From: Lysinibacillus telephonicus
Lineage (GTDB): Bacteria > Bacillota > Bacilli > Bacillales_A > Planococcaceae
Assembly (NCBI RefSeq): GCF_003966145.1
Contig: NZ_RXNR01000035.1
Coordinates: forward strand, 1-42,501
DNA: 42,501 nucleotides
Direction of reading: 5' to 3'
Every line of letters begins with the position of its first letter. Position 1 is the stretch's first letter. Under the pieces are notes generated by a model that was not told where the DNA came from, did not search any database, and saw only the letters and a program-made list of their open reading frames with translations. Positions 8,565 through 18,833 of the stretch are shown piece after piece. Made by a program: the position numbers and the translations under genes.

Positions 8565-8610
8565 AAAATTAAAGAAAAGAGGTTGTTCAGATAATTTTAT
8601 CTGGACAACC
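8565..8610 (-). terminator. Terminator of the chemoreceptor gene
   Basis: GGTTGTtCAGATA (8581-8593) pairs with TATCTGgACAACC (8598-8610); on the minus strand a CTCTTTTCTTT tract follows. It is 19 bases past the stop codon at 8629. Confidence 0.75.
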
Positions 8611-8628
8611 CCATTCCCTTTTATTTGT

Positions 8629-10641
8629 TTATAATTTAAATTTTTCTGCCGCATACTTTAATTCTTGAGCCATTTTTGCTAAAGTTTCAGCAGAAGCTGC
8701 AATTTCTTCCATGGAACTTGTTTGCTGCTCAGAGGCTGAGGCAATTTCTTGTGTATTACTTGTTGCTTCTATTGAAATTTCTGAAATATGGGTAATATCT
8801 TCAACCATTTTTTCTGAACTAGTCTTAATTAATCGACTCTCGGATAATATTTCTTGCATATGATTAGATACTTTTTCAACCGATTGAGTGATATTATCGA
8901 ACTCGATGCCAGCTCTTTCAACAATAGCTTGACCATCATTGACAGCTATTTTCCCATCATTCATTGCTTCGATTGATGATGCAATTTCTTTTTGAATTTC
9001 TTTTATTAGCTCGCTAATTTGCCCTGATGCTTGGCTCGACTGCTCTGCTAACTTTCTTACCTCATCTGCTACTACCGCAAAGCCTTTTCCATATTCACCA
9101 GCTCTTGCAGCCTCAATGGCAGCGTTTAATGCAAGTAAATCAGTTTGATCAGCAATACTTGTAATAACAGAAATAATCTCATTAATCTCAGATGATTTTT
9201 TTCCTAGACTATTAATTGTTAAAGAGGCAATATTTGTTTTTTGCTCTACAGTTTTCATTTGACTAATAGTACGTTCTATTACTTCTGTTCCTGATTCAGC
9301 GGCTTCAACTGCATCGTTTGCTAACTCATTTGTTTTTTGAATGTTATCTGAAATTGCAGTAATTCCGCTTGATATATTCGTTACTACTTTTTTAGCATCA
9401 TCAGTAAAGTTTATCTGTGTTTCTGTATTTGATGCAATTGCCTGTATAGAAGCTGAAATTTGTTCAGCTGCTTGAACAGTTTCTTCAGAACTTGCTGATA
9501 GCTCCTCTGAGGATAAATGGACTTGATCTGAAGCAGTTTTTATTTCAGTTACTAAATGTTTTATATTGTCTATCATAGAATTGAAATTATTTGCAAGTTG
9601 CCCTAGTTCATCGTTAGCTTTAACATGCAATTTTTCAATCGTTAAATCACCATCCGATACTTTACCTATACCTTCTACAACTGCTAAAATCGGTTTCGTT
9701 ATAGTTCTTACAATAACAATAGATAAAAGGATGATTATGATAGCTGATATCGCAATAATAATAAATGTTGTATTCTGAATTGTTTTTGAGTCTGCAAGCA
9801 CTACATCTTCAGGTGTGTAAATGCTTAAACCATAGCCAACTGAATTAATTGGTGCATAAGTAATAATATAATTTTCGCCACCGTATTTAAAACTTGAAAT
9901 ACCTGTTTCCTCCATACTTTTTTGTAGAGAGGAACTTAAGTCCCCAATTTCTGCTTTTTTAACATGGACACCAATTAGCTCCTCCATTGGAGACTCTTGA
10001 ATAAATCCTTGTTGATCAAGTAAAGTAATCATGTTGCCAGAACTCTCAGACTGTTCAGATTCCTTTAAATATGTATCAACCAATACTTCAAAAGTCGCTG
10101 ATCCAGCTAAAACCCCAACAACTACTCCATTATTATCTACAATAGGAGTTGCAGAAACAACAATACGATTCCCTGTTGCTTTTGATGTTAATACTTCAGA
10201 ATAATTAGATTTACCACCTAATCCAGCGGCAACATAACTTCGGTCACTATAATCTGACCCAATACTGTCTGCCATTGTATGCGCAATTACTGTCCCTTTG
10301 CGATCAACGACAAACATTGTTTCGAATACATCAGAACGTTTTTCAAGCATTGAAATATATGGTATAATCCGATTTGAATCCATTGATTTCATAATATCAC
10401 TAGCTGCCGAAATCTCCATTTCTGACATACGGGAAGTAAACCACTGATCAATTGATTGTGCCTTACTTAATACAAGATTGTGCATTGCTTCCTGTTCTTT
10501 TGCAATTAAAATTTTACTATTATTGTTTTGAATAAAAAGAGATACAACGAGTAATGGAATAATTGCTACAAGTAAAAAAAGAGCACTAAATTTAGTTCGA
10601 ATGCTACTCTTTTTTTGCTTCTTTTGTTGTATTGAACCCAC
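8629..10641 (-). CDS. Methyl-accepting chemotaxis protein with dCache sensor domain
   Basis: A transmembrane chemoreceptor of about 670 residues. Order: cytoplasmic basic N-terminus, TM1 (about 20-42), extracellular double-Cache ligand-binding domain (about 50-285, with [17 protein letters not shown] and [15 protein letters not shown]-type Cache motifs), TM2 (about 292-314), HAMP (315-367) and the cytoplasmic signalling domain to the C-terminus. The hairpin tip is the canonical [20 protein letters not shown]-like stretch ending in [18 protein letters not shown]. It would control CheA activity and hence flagellar rotation. I favour the GTG at 10641, which has a GGGGGG site seven bases upstream; a TTG at 10656 is also in frame. 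It is next to, but separated by a terminator from, the CheR/kinase operon. Confidence 0.88.
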   Translation of the reverse strand: MGSIQQKKQKKSSIRTKFSALFLLVAIIPLLVVSLFIQNNNSKILIAKEQEAMHNLVLSKAQSIDQWFTSRMSEMEISAASDIMKSMDSNRIIPYISMLEKRSDVFETMFVVDRKGTVIAHTMADSIGSDYSDRSYVAAGLGGKSNYSEVLTSKATGNRIVVSATPIVDNNGVVVGVLAGSATFEVLVDTYLKESEQSESSGNMITLLDQQGFIQESPMEELIGVHVKKAEIGDLSSSLQKSMEETGISSFKYGGENYIITYAPINSVGYGLSIYTPEDVVLADSKTIQNTTFIIIAISAIIIILLSIVIVRTITKPILAVVEGIGKVSDGDLTIEKLHVKANDELGQLANNFNSMIDNIKHLVTEIKTASDQVHLSSEELSASSEETVQAAEQISASIQAIASNTETQINFTDDAKKVVTNISSGITAISDNIQKTNELANDAVEAAESGTEVIERTISQMKTVEQKTNIASLTINSLGKKSSEINEIISVITSIADQTDLLALNAAIEAARAGEYGKGFAVVADEVRKLAEQSSQASGQISELIKEIQKEIASSIEAMNDGKIAVNDGQAIVERAGIEFDNITQSVEKVSNHMQEILSESRLIKTSSEKMVEDITHISEISIEATSNTQEIASASEQQTSSMEEIAASAETLAKMAQELKYAAEKFKL

Positions 10642-10864
10642 TAAAAAACCCCCCAATGTTGTTAATGAATAAACATAATTAAACTGTAAATAAAAAATTC
10701 ACCATCCTTTTCTCCCATACCTTTACCAAATATATTATATACATAAAGTAATAGGAATTAAAGTTAATAAAAGATATATAGTAAAATAGTCTTGATATTA
10801 ATAATGTAATGAGTTGTATCAAAAGTATTGTGGAAATTCTGTTGGATCGTTTTGGATTCGACTG

Positions 10865-10898
10865 CGAAAAAACCCCATTATACTTAAACTATAATGGG
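10865..10898 (-). terminator. Terminator of the CheR/kinase/c-di-GMP operon
   Basis: CCCATTATA (10874-10882) pairs with TATAATGGG (10890-10898). On the minus strand GTTTTTTCG follows. It lies just past the cheR stop at 10910. Confidence 0.8.
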
Positions 10899-10909
10899 TC
10901 ACATAAAAA

Positions 10910-11761
10910 TCATTTAAATTTCTTATAAATTTTTTGAACAGGGCTTATTACTTCATAATAATCAACAAAATCTGTATAATTGATTGATTCCTTATTTCCA
11001 AGGCAAAGGACACCGAACTTTCCTAAACTATCATGGAAAAGTTGATGTACTTTATTTTGAAGTATTTTATTAAAGTAAATTAATACATTTCTGCATAATA
11101 TCACATGGAATTCATTAAACGAGCTATCGGTTACAAGGTTATGCTGGGCAAATACAATATTTTTTGATAAAAATGAATGGAATTTCACTCCATCATTTGT
11201 GACTTTATAGTAATCAGAAAATGCACGTTCCCCACCAGCTTGTAAATAGTTATTAGTATATTTTTTCATATACTCTAATGGGAAGCATCCACTTTTAGCT
11301 GATGTTAATACCTTCGTATTAATGTCCGTTGCATAGATTTTTGTCTTTTCATAAAGACCCACCTCATGAAGAAAAATTGCCATTGAATAAACCTCTTCAC
11401 CAGTCGAACAGCCAGCGTGCCAAATTCGAATGGATGGATATGTTCCTAGCAAAGGAACAATTTTATCTTTAAACTCTTTGAAAAATAAAGGGTCACGAAA
11501 CATTTCAGTTACATTAATCGAAAAGTCCGCAATTAATCTTTGTAAACAACTAGAATCATGTAATACCTTATCAAGTAAGCTTGTAATTGTCTTTAAGTTT
11601 TCAGCATGTACACGGTGCCAAATTCTCCTTCTGATAGAAGGATATGCATAATCTCGATAATCGTAGCCATATTTTAAATACAGTCCCTCTAATAACAAAT
11701 GAATTTCAATCTTTTCTAATTCATCTTCAAGATTTACCTCATATGCGTTGATTCGGTTCAT
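10910..11761 (-). CDS. CheR-family protein-glutamate methyltransferase
   Basis: A 283-residue S-adenosylmethionine-dependent methyltransferase of the CheR family. The N-terminal all-alpha domain (about 10-85) ends with SINVTEMFRDPLFF (81-94), a CheR signature. The SAM-binding motif I is IWHAGCSTGEEVYS (113-126), followed by IYATDIN (142-148) and the motif HVILCRNVLIYFN near residue 220. CheR methylates glutamates in the signalling helices of chemoreceptors. It is the last gene of an operon, 22 bases downstream of a hybrid histidine kinase, and no CheB methylesterase or CheD is present in the window. It may act on the neighbouring receptor or on another coiled-coil partner. AAGGGGAT precedes the ATG. 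Confidence 0.87.
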   Translation of the reverse strand: MNRINAYEVNLEDELEKIEIHLLLEGLYLKYGYDYRDYAYPSIRRRIWHRVHAENLKTITSLLDKVLHDSSCLQRLIADFSINVTEMFRDPLFFKEFKDKIVPLLGTYPSIRIWHAGCSTGEEVYSMAIFLHEVGLYEKTKIYATDINTKVLTSAKSGCFPLEYMKKYTNNYLQAGGERAFSDYYKVTNDGVKFHSFLSKNIVFAQHNLVTDSSFNEFHVILCRNVLIYFNKILQNKVHQLFHDSLGKFGVLCLGNKESINYTDFVDYYEVISPVQKIYKKFK

Positions 11762-11783
11762 TCTTTAAAAATCCCCTTTAGAT

Positions 11784-14700
11784 TTAATATAGCCATACCT
11801 TTATTAAGGAAATTAATTGTTCCGGTTCAACTGGTTTTGCAATATAATCTGATGCACCGATTTCTAAGCATTTTAAACGATCTTCCTTCATTGCTTTTGC
11901 TGTTAGTGCAATAATCGGAAGTCTTTCAAACTCAGTATTGGATCGAATTTTTTCAATCGCCTCATAGCCATCCATTTCAGGCATCATAATATCCATTAAT
12001 ACAAGGTCAATATCCGAATTTTCATTAAGTATTCTTAGACTCTCTAGACCATTTTCAGCGAAAACAACTTCCATTCCCATCATTTCAAGAACACTAGATA
12101 AGGCAAATACATTTCGGATATCATCATCAACGAGTAGTACTTTCTTACCTTCCAATTGATGCGTTGAGCTAATTTTTTCGGTAGTTGAACTTTCATTATC
12201 CTGACTAGTTTTCAATTCAGATAAATAAAGTTCAAGCTCTGCAACCAAACGTTCAGGAGAATGCTCATTTTTAATAATAATTGTATGTGCAAACTTATTT
12301 AACTCAATTTCCTCTTTACTTGTTAAATCACGTCCTGTATAAATAAAGACTTTTAGCTGTTCATAAGCTTCGGTATTCTTAATTTCTGCTAATAAATCAA
12401 AACCACTTTTATCAGATAATCCTAAATCTAAGATAAGGCAGTCAAAATGATCTAATTTTAATAATTCGATCGCTTCTTTTCCTGACGATACAGCCTTAAT
12501 GACAAAATCCATATTTCCGATTAATTCCATTAAGCTATTACGTTGGTTTACATCATCATCAACAATTAATAGGCGTTTTATATGGCCATTTTCAGGTGGA
12601 TTTTTTTGTACATTATCCATTGGTTTCTCTTCAAAATATAAGTTTGCTTTAGCAATTTCTTCGGGAATTGTTGCTGCTGCTTCATTTTTTGCAGTGTCAA
12701 TCACTTCTATTTTCTCTTCTATATAATCCGAGATAAATAAAGTAAACTTGCTTCCCCTGCCTTCCTCACTTTCTACTAGAAGTTCTCCTCCTAAAAGTGT
12801 TGCAAGCTCTCTACTAATAGACAAGCCTAGCCCCGTACCTCCATATTTACGGCTTGTAGTTCCATCCGCTTGTTGGAAAGCTTCGAAAATTAAGTCAAGT
12901 TTTTCTTTCGAGATGCCGATTCCCGTATCAAGTACGGAAAACGCATAAATTGGTTTTTGGCTGTTGTCAATTAGCCCAATTTCCAAATGAACTTTACCTT
13001 GCTCAGTAAATTTAAATGCATTTGATAACAAATTGTTAAGTATTTGCTGAATCCTTACTTCATCACTATAAATCGTATTTGGGGTTCCCTCTTTTACTTC
13101 AACCGTTAATATCACATTTTTTTCTTCTGCGATAGCCTTAAAATTATTTTGAACAAATTCAACCAGGTGGCTAATGTAGACTGTACCTGGAATAATTTCG
13201 GTCTTACCTGATTCGATTTTCGCTAAATCTAATATGTTGTTTATCAAAATTAATAAGTCATTACTAGATGAATAGATTGTTTTTGCATACTCAACTTGTT
13301 TTTCTGTTAAATTTTGTTTTGGATTATCAGCTAACAGTTTAGATAAAATAATAAGACTATTTAAGGGAGTTCGTAATTCGTGGGACATGTTTGCAAGAAA
13401 TTCTGATTTATATTTTGAACTTAATGCAAGCTGTTCCGCTTTTATTTCAAGTTCTGCTTTCGCTTTTTCAACAGTACGATTTGCTTGTTCAAATTTAATA
13501 TTTTGTTCTTCTAATCGTTTTGCCTTTTCCTCTAACTCAGTATTTGTTTGTTCAAGTTCCTCTTGTTGTATTTGAAGTTTTTGTTCAGATTGACGAAGTG
13601 CCTGGGTTTGTTCCTCAAGTTCTTCATTTGTCGCCCTTAACTCTTCTTGTTGATTTTGCAATTCTTCTGCTTGAGCTTGAATTTCCTCCATGAGTAATTG
13701 AGATTCTTCGAGTAATTGTGTTAATTGAATTCGTCCAACCACACTCTCAATAACTATCGCTAGATGATCAGCAAATTCTTCTATAAGGCTTTGCTGAGCT
13801 GGACTTATTGGCTTAAGTGATGCAATTTCTAAAAGTGCGTTTACCTCACCCTCAAAAATAATCGGCAATATAAACACCTGACTTGGTGCCGTTTCACCAA
13901 GTCCAGTAACAATACGGATGTAATCAGGCGGCACTTCTGTTAAAAGGATGGGTGTCTTTTCTATAATGGCTTGTCCAATTAATCCTTCTCCAGGTTTAAG
14001 TGTATGACGAATGCGTTTATTTTCTTTTAAACCATAGGCAGATATGAGATTAAATTGTTTAGATTTTCGATCATCTAAACTTTTTACATAGAATACAGCA
14101 TGACTTGAGTCTACTAGCGGAACAATATCCGAAAGTAATCTATTTCCTAATGTTTCGAGGTCGTGTGAACCAGTTAAATGAGCGGAAATTTTGGCTATAT
14201 TTGATTTTTTCCATGTTAGTTCCTTTTCTTTTTCAATTTTCTTATCTAATGTATCAGTCAATTGATTAAATGATCTAGCGATTTCATCAAATTCATCATT
14301 TGCTTTCATCTCAACTTTTGTCGTAAGATTTATTTTCCCATTTGCAATATCACTCATCAGTTTAGCCATTGAAGTCATACGGCTTGTTATGGAAGATATA
14401 CTTTTAACAATAATCAACATAACTACAATAATAATAACTACTAAAATAAATCCAAATAAAATGATGTTATTTTGAACTTCTGTCAACATCATTTTTAATG
14501 AATTCTCTAGATTTCTGTTATATGATAAATGGATTTCATTTAGAATTTTAGAGAAATCTTCGTGAATCGAATTAGAATTTTCACCAATTAAGGCTCTGGC
14601 TTCATCCTTTTTATTCTCACTTATAAGTGAAATGACTTGGTTGCTATAAATTTCAAAATCATTAATCGTATTATTCAATGTATCAACTAATTCTTTTTGC

Positions 14701-15011
14701 TCATCTGTCTCGGCATTTTCCTGTATCATATAAAGATTTTTTTTTATGTTGTCAGTTTTAATTTGCAATTCAGCAATTTCTTTTCTTATCGCTGTGTCAT
14801 CACTATAGTTAACTAAGTTTCTTAAAATAATCCCTTTATCTTTTATATCCGATTGAATTTGACTAGCTAATACTGATAAATTAAAATTTCTTTCAATATC
14901 ATTGCTTGCATTATTCAGAAAAGAAATTTGTATCCAACCGCTTCCAATTAAAAGTAAAAGTAAAATTGGTAATGTGCTTAGTGCAATTAACATCCTTGTT
15001 CGAACCTTCAT
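11784..15011 (-). CDS. Hybrid sensor histidine kinase (HAMP-GAF-HisKA-HATPase-REC-REC)
   Basis: A 1075-residue membrane-bound hybrid kinase. Order: TM1 (about 7-27), periplasm-side helical sensor resembling a four-helix bundle (35-180), TM2 (183-203), HAMP (204-258), GAF domain (270-425), a long Glu/Gln-rich coiled coil (430-530), HisKA with phospho-acceptor H544 in SHELRTP, HATPase_c with N box around N660, DTGIGI (695-700) and GGTGLGLSI (724-732), then two receiver domains. REC1 has its acidic pocket at 818-820 and phospho-acceptor D862; REC2 has 962-964, D1007 and K1059. Both receivers look functional. GGAGTG lies eight bases before the ATG. It follows the REC-GGDEF-EAL gene by 35 bases and precedes cheR by 22, so all three are probably co-transcribed. 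Confidence 0.88.
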   Translation of the reverse strand: MKVRTRMLIALSTLPILLLLLIGSGWIQISFLNNASNDIERNFNLSVLASQIQSDIKDKGIILRNLVNYSDDTAIRKEIAELQIKTDNIKKNLYMIQENAETDEQKELVDTLNNTINDFEIYSNQVISLISENKKDEARALIGENSNSIHEDFSKILNEIHLSYNRNLENSLKMMLTEVQNNIILFGFILVVIIIVVMLIIVKSISSITSRMTSMAKLMSDIANGKINLTTKVEMKANDEFDEIARSFNQLTDTLDKKIEKEKELTWKKSNIAKISAHLTGSHDLETLGNRLLSDIVPLVDSSHAVFYVKSLDDRKSKQFNLISAYGLKENKRIRHTLKPGEGLIGQAIIEKTPILLTEVPPDYIRIVTGLGETAPSQVFILPIIFEGEVNALLEIASLKPISPAQQSLIEEFADHLAIVIESVVGRIQLTQLLEESQLLMEEIQAQAEELQNQQEELRATNEELEEQTQALRQSEQKLQIQQEELEQTNTELEEKAKRLEEQNIKFEQANRTVEKAKAELEIKAEQLALSSKYKSEFLANMSHELRTPLNSLIILSKLLADNPKQNLTEKQVEYAKTIYSSSNDLLILINNILDLAKIESGKTEIIPGTVYISHLVEFVQNNFKAIAEEKNVILTVEVKEGTPNTIYSDEVRIQQILNNLLSNAFKFTEQGKVHLEIGLIDNSQKPIYAFSVLDTGIGISKEKLDLIFEAFQQADGTTSRKYGGTGLGLSISRELATLLGGELLVESEEGRGSKFTLFISDYIEEKIEVIDTAKNEAAATIPEEIAKANLYFEEKPMDNVQKNPPENGHIKRLLIVDDDVNQRNSLMELIGNMDFVIKAVSSGKEAIELLKLDHFDCLILDLGLSDKSGFDLLAEIKNTEAYEQLKVFIYTGRDLTSKEEIELNKFAHTIIIKNEHSPERLVAELELYLSELKTSQDNESSTTEKISSTHQLEGKKVLLVDDDIRNVFALSSVLEMMGMEVVFAENGLESLRILNENSDIDLVLMDIMMPEMDGYEAIEKIRSNTEFERLPIIALTAKAMKEDRLKCLEIGASDYIAKPVEPEQLISLIKVWLY

Positions 15012-15046
15012 TGTGTTACACTCCGATCAAAAGAAAGAATCGATAA

Positions 15047-17125
15047 TTATAGAACATTCTTTTTGTTCATGCATGTTTCATAGACCAATGCGATTGCTTG
15101 TACACGGTCAGATACACATAATTTTGAAAGGATGTTCGTAATATGATTTTTTACTGTATGTTCACTTATAAATAATTTTTCAGATATTTCTTTATTGCTA
15201 AGGCCGTCTACAATTAATGAAAAAACTTCTGATTCACGTGTAGATAGTGCATGATGTGTTTTAATATTTTGTATAGCTATTTGAATTACATCTTGGTTAA
15301 GTTCATTTTCATTCTTTTTATTAAGAAGGATGACATTTTCATTTTGGTATGATGAAAAGGAAGAGGAATTGCTAGAAAATAGTTTATTTTTTTCCTCGCA
15401 CTCAAGGATATAGTTTAATAAATTGTCTGGTAATTGCGGTCGACTAAAAATATATCCTTGTACTTCCTCACATTGTAAATCAATTAGGGCATTTAGCTGT
15501 TCAACAGTTTCTACACCTTCTGCAACAACGTTTAAATCTAAATTTCGTGCCAGCGTAATTATCGATTCGACAATTGCTCGACTATTTTTCTCTTTGTTAG
15601 CCACATCTTGAATAAAGGACCTATCGATTTTTACAATATCAAATAGAAAATTGCTTAAATAATGCAAGGAAGAATAGCCTGTTCCATAATCATCGAGGGT
15701 TATTTTAATATTCATTTCCTTTAATTGCAGCAACGTTTGTTTCACTGCCTCTTCATTTCCTAGAAGCGAGGTTTCTGTTATTTCAATTTCGATAAGATGC
15801 GGATCTACATTATAATCTTTTAATATTTGTTCTATTTCTTTAATTAAATTTCTTTGGATGAAATGTTGAGCTGAGAAATTAATGGCGATTCGCAATGGTA
15901 TGTTATGACTTTCCTTCCACTTGTTAATCTGTTTACATACGTTTATCAATACCCATCGATCAATTTCAATAATTAAATCAGATTCTTCGGCAAGAGGAAT
16001 AAATTCAGCTGGAGAAATTGTCCCCCATTTAGGATGGTTCCATCTTATAAGGGCCTCCGCACTTAACACTTTACCTGTTGATAAATGAATTTTCGGCTGG
16101 TACATTAATGTAAGTTGATTGTGTTCAATTGCTTTTCTCAAATCATTTTGAAGAAGGTACGTTCGATATGATTTAATATTCATACCAGAATGATAGACAG
16201 AATAATTGTTTTTGCCCTGTTCTTTTGCTCGATAAAGCGCAGCATCTACATTTTTCATAATGGTGTCAGAATCTTCCCCATCATATGGAAAAATTGATAG
16301 CCCTATACAGGTTGTCATATAAAATTCGTATTGATCAATATAGAACGGCTTTTTAAATTGTTTAATAATGGTTTCAGCAACTTCTAGACAATCTTCTGTT
16401 CCACTATTTGGGAGTAAAATAATAAACTCATCTCCCCCAACCCTTGCAATAAAGTCCTCTTCCCTTATTATTGAAGAAAGTTTTATTGCTATTTGTTGAA
16501 GGAGCTTATCACCGACTAAATGACCGAGGGAATCATTTATGTATTTAAAACGATCCAAGTCTACATACATAACTCCTAAGGTTTCATTTGTTTGTTTAGC
16601 TTTAGAAATTTTCGCAACAAGTTGATCATTGAACATTCTTCTATTTGGTAGGTTTGTTAGACCGTCATGGTAAGCCATATACTCAATGAGTTTATTTTTT
16701 TCTTCAAGAGCATTTGACTGAGAAATAAGCTTTTGACGCAATAAATAAATTTCTACGAATCTCTCCACCTTCGATTTTAAAATTATAGGATCAAAAGGTT
16801 TTAAAATATAGTCAATAGCTCCAACAGAATAACCCATGAAAATATATTGTGAGTCTTGATTATTTGCAGTTATAAATAGAATTGGAATATTTTTTGTTTT
16901 TTCACGAGCTTTAATAATTTTAGCAGTACTAAATCCATCCATTCCAGGCATTTGTACGTCCAATAAAATTACTGCAAAGTCATACTTTAATAAATATTTA
17001 AGAGCTTCTTCACCAGAATATGCTTTCACTAAATTATATTCGTCTCGTTCAATTATTGCTTCCAAAGCCACTATATTTTCTGGGCGATCATCTACTAAGA
17101 GAATATTAATTTTTTCATTTTCCAT
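15047..17125 (-). CDS. REC-GGDEF-EAL-LuxR-HTH fusion: c-di-GMP enzyme with DNA-binding domain
   Basis: A 692-residue response regulator with four modules. REC spans 1-122 with D56 and K109. GGDEF spans about 147-312: GGDEF at 230-234 is intact and an RxxD inhibitory site (REED, 221-224) sits five residues before it. EAL spans about 325-572: EAL 357-359, N416 in INFS, E449 in EIT, DD 478-479 in DDYGTG, K499 in KIDRSFI and E536 in AEGVET are all present, so phosphodiesterase activity is expected. After a Ser/Asn-rich linker (581-612) a LuxR-type helix-turn-helix covers about 624-686 ([20 protein letters not shown], then [16 protein letters not shown]). It could thus make, break and possibly sense c-di-GMP and bind DNA. 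First gene of the operon with the hybrid kinase and cheR. AGGATGTGA lies about ten bases before the ATG. Confidence 0.9.
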   Translation of the reverse strand: MENEKINILLVDDRPENIVALEAIIERDEYNLVKAYSGEEALKYLLKYDFAVILLDVQMPGMDGFSTAKIIKAREKTKNIPILFITANNQDSQYIFMGYSVGAIDYILKPFDPIILKSKVERFVEIYLLRQKLISQSNALEEKNKLIEYMAYHDGLTNLPNRRMFNDQLVAKISKAKQTNETLGVMYVDLDRFKYINDSLGHLVGDKLLQQIAIKLSSIIREEDFIARVGGDEFIILLPNSGTEDCLEVAETIIKQFKKPFYIDQYEFYMTTCIGLSIFPYDGEDSDTIMKNVDAALYRAKEQGKNNYSVYHSGMNIKSYRTYLLQNDLRKAIEHNQLTLMYQPKIHLSTGKVLSAEALIRWNHPKWGTISPAEFIPLAEESDLIIEIDRWVLINVCKQINKWKESHNIPLRIAINFSAQHFIQRNLIKEIEQILKDYNVDPHLIEIEITETSLLGNEEAVKQTLLQLKEMNIKITLDDYGTGYSSLHYLSNFLFDIVKIDRSFIQDVANKEKNSRAIVESIITLARNLDLNVVAEGVETVEQLNALIDLQCEEVQGYIFSRPQLPDNLLNYILECEEKNKLFSSNSSSFSSYQNENVILLNKKNENELNQDVIQIAIQNIKTHHALSTRESEVFSLIVDGLSNKEISEKLFISEHTVKNHITNILSKLCVSDRVQAIALVYETCMNKKNVL

Positions 17126-17277
17126 AGTTCAAGATCACATCCTGTTTAGATTTTGGAATTTTCAAATATTTAATATCAGCATACCATAATAATCCTATAT
17201 TTGGGAGAAGTTTGTAGATAATTTACAAATACATAATGAATAATTAGTATTAAAAGCTATTCATAATATTTTATAAA

Positions 17278-17331
17278 AATCAAAAAAATGTTCTGATTAC
17301 AAATTATTTATTGAATATTTGTAATCAGAAC
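17278..17331 (-). terminator. Terminator of the double-PAS gene
   Basis: A perfect 15-bp stem: GTTCTGATTACAAAT (17290-17304) with its complement at 17317-17331. On the minus strand the stem runs into a T-rich tail. It isolates the PAS gene from the operon that follows. Confidence 0.85.
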
Positions 17332-17378
17332 TATAATATTTTTCTGCCTTATTATATTTTGGTGGAACTGATAAATAG

Positions 17379-18089
17379 TTACACAGACAATGTATATCCT
17401 TTCATATCATAGCTGATAATGATTCTTTCAATATCTCCACTTGATGAAAAAACAGATGCGAATTCAGAACTTAAGATTATTGAATAGCCATTTTGATGTA
17501 TATGTTTAAGTTCAACTCTCATTTTTTTTCTAATCGTTTTTAATTCTTGGATGATATTTTTTGCTTTATATTGATCATCCTGATGGATAAAATCTAAAAA
17601 TGAATTCCCAATTATCTGTTGAATGGAGTACCCTAAAATCTTTTCTAAAGTTGAGGAAACATACTTGATTTCCCCCTTATTATCCAATATTTGAATAATC
17701 GTTTTCGAATGTTCGTTAGGAATATCATTTTCATTTGCAATGGCTCTTACAGTTGTTAATACCCCCATTGTTTTGCCATTAAACATATGAGGGGTAAATT
17801 CTACACAAACATAAACTTTGTGACCATTTTTATGAATTAACACGGTTTCAAATTGAACTATATTCCCATTCATGACATCTTTAAATAATTCTCTTGTTCT
17901 TATAATTTCCTGAATAGGCATTAATTGAGCGAGACTAGTACCAATTAAATCAAATGGAATATAACCAATTATATTTTCCATACCAGCATTAGCTTGCAAA
18001 AAGAATCCATCTGAATCTAATATAAAAATTCCTTCTTTGTTATTTTCAGAATTAGTTTTTGATAAATAATTATTGATAGTAAGAGACAT
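17379..18089 (-). CDS. Double PAS-domain protein without an output domain
   Basis: A 236-residue soluble protein made of two PAS domains, about 20-125 and 130-235. The first has the FILDSDGFFLQANAGMENII-type start and a PAC-like FETVLIHKNGHKVYVCVEFT segment; the second has IIQILDNKGEIKYVSSTLEK and ELKHIHQNGYSIILSSEF. There is no kinase, GGDEF or HTH domain, so it must signal through a partner, most likely one of the neighbouring sensory proteins; this is inference. I start at the ATG at 18089, which has AGAGGAGA seven bases upstream; an upstream in-frame TTG at 18119 would place that site inside the coding region. Own terminator downstream. Confidence 0.8.
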   Translation of the reverse strand: MSLTINNYLSKTNSENNKEGIFILDSDGFFLQANAGMENIIGYIPFDLIGTSLAQLMPIQEIIRTRELFKDVMNGNIVQFETVLIHKNGHKVYVCVEFTPHMFNGKTMGVLTTVRAIANENDIPNEHSKTIIQILDNKGEIKYVSSTLEKILGYSIQQIIGNSFLDFIHQDDQYKAKNIIQELKTIRKKMRVELKHIHQNGYSIILSSEFASVFSSSGDIERIIISYDMKGYTLSV

Positions 18090-18833
18090 AAAGTGTATCT
18101 CCTCTCTATTAAACTTCAAATAGTCCTACTAAATTTATTGAATAAATTTATAATAGATTTAAAAACTCAAAATATATATCACCTATACTTCTTATTTTTT
18201 ATAGGAGACGCTTCCTAATTTTCCAATTATCTATATTTGTGCATTGGGATTCATAGTGGGAGTAAAGTAAAAAAGACCTTCCAAAATTTTGGACGATCCT
18301 TTAGATATGACGTAACAATTAACCATAGAGGAAAATTTATTTCAAAAGCAAGGTGGTGACTGTTAGAAAATTTATATTTTAGTCAGCCCTTTCGGTTAAT
18401 GGAGATTTTTAAAGGTAATTTTCATGTGCAATTAAAATTTAATAGAACAAATTATTGGCTAATTCTACCTATTTAGTTTATATAATATCATCTTCTGCAT
18501 TATTAACATTATTCAAAATCTATAATTAAGAATATCAAAGAATAGAGAATGTGGTACAATATACCTAAGACACAGTTAATAACTCTAGGTTGCATCCGTA
18601 GACAATCCCGTTAGACATACTATAAACTATAGCACTTACAGAAAAATGTAGCGGTTAGGACATTACATCCCCATTCATTTTTCAACAAATACATGTATAA
18701 TAACATCAATATAAATAAAAACTCCAACTTTAGAAGAACACCTGCTACTTATTTAATATGTATACTGAAATTAAACCTTGTTTATTTGCACTGGAATTGC
18801 AATTGCTTTGTGCTTTTTTATACTTTGTTATTT
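18090..18833. other. Gene-poor AT-rich stretch with an orphan terminator
   Basis: No convincing gene in 744 bases. A hairpin centred on the palindrome TCCAAAATTTTGGA (18280-18293), closed by GATC/GGTC and followed on the minus strand by TTTTTT, looks like a terminator with no gene directly upstream. From about 18565 to 18670 base composition is noticeably richer in G and C than the surroundings, with TAGAC repeated 13 bases apart (18599-18603 and 18612-18616), but both strands are broken by stops. It could hold a small RNA or decayed gene. Confidence 0.4.
18264..18299 (-). terminator. Orphan terminator-like hairpin
   Basis: On the minus strand the order is GATC, CCAAAATTTTGG, GGTC, then six T. 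The only gene upstream in that orientation ends about 530 bases away at 18834. Confidence 0.5.

Noticed and set aside
8629-17125. One single operon from the chemoreceptor through the c-di-GMP regulator
   Set aside because: A good terminator at 10865-10898 and a 268-base gap separate the chemoreceptor from the CheR/kinase/c-di-GMP genes.
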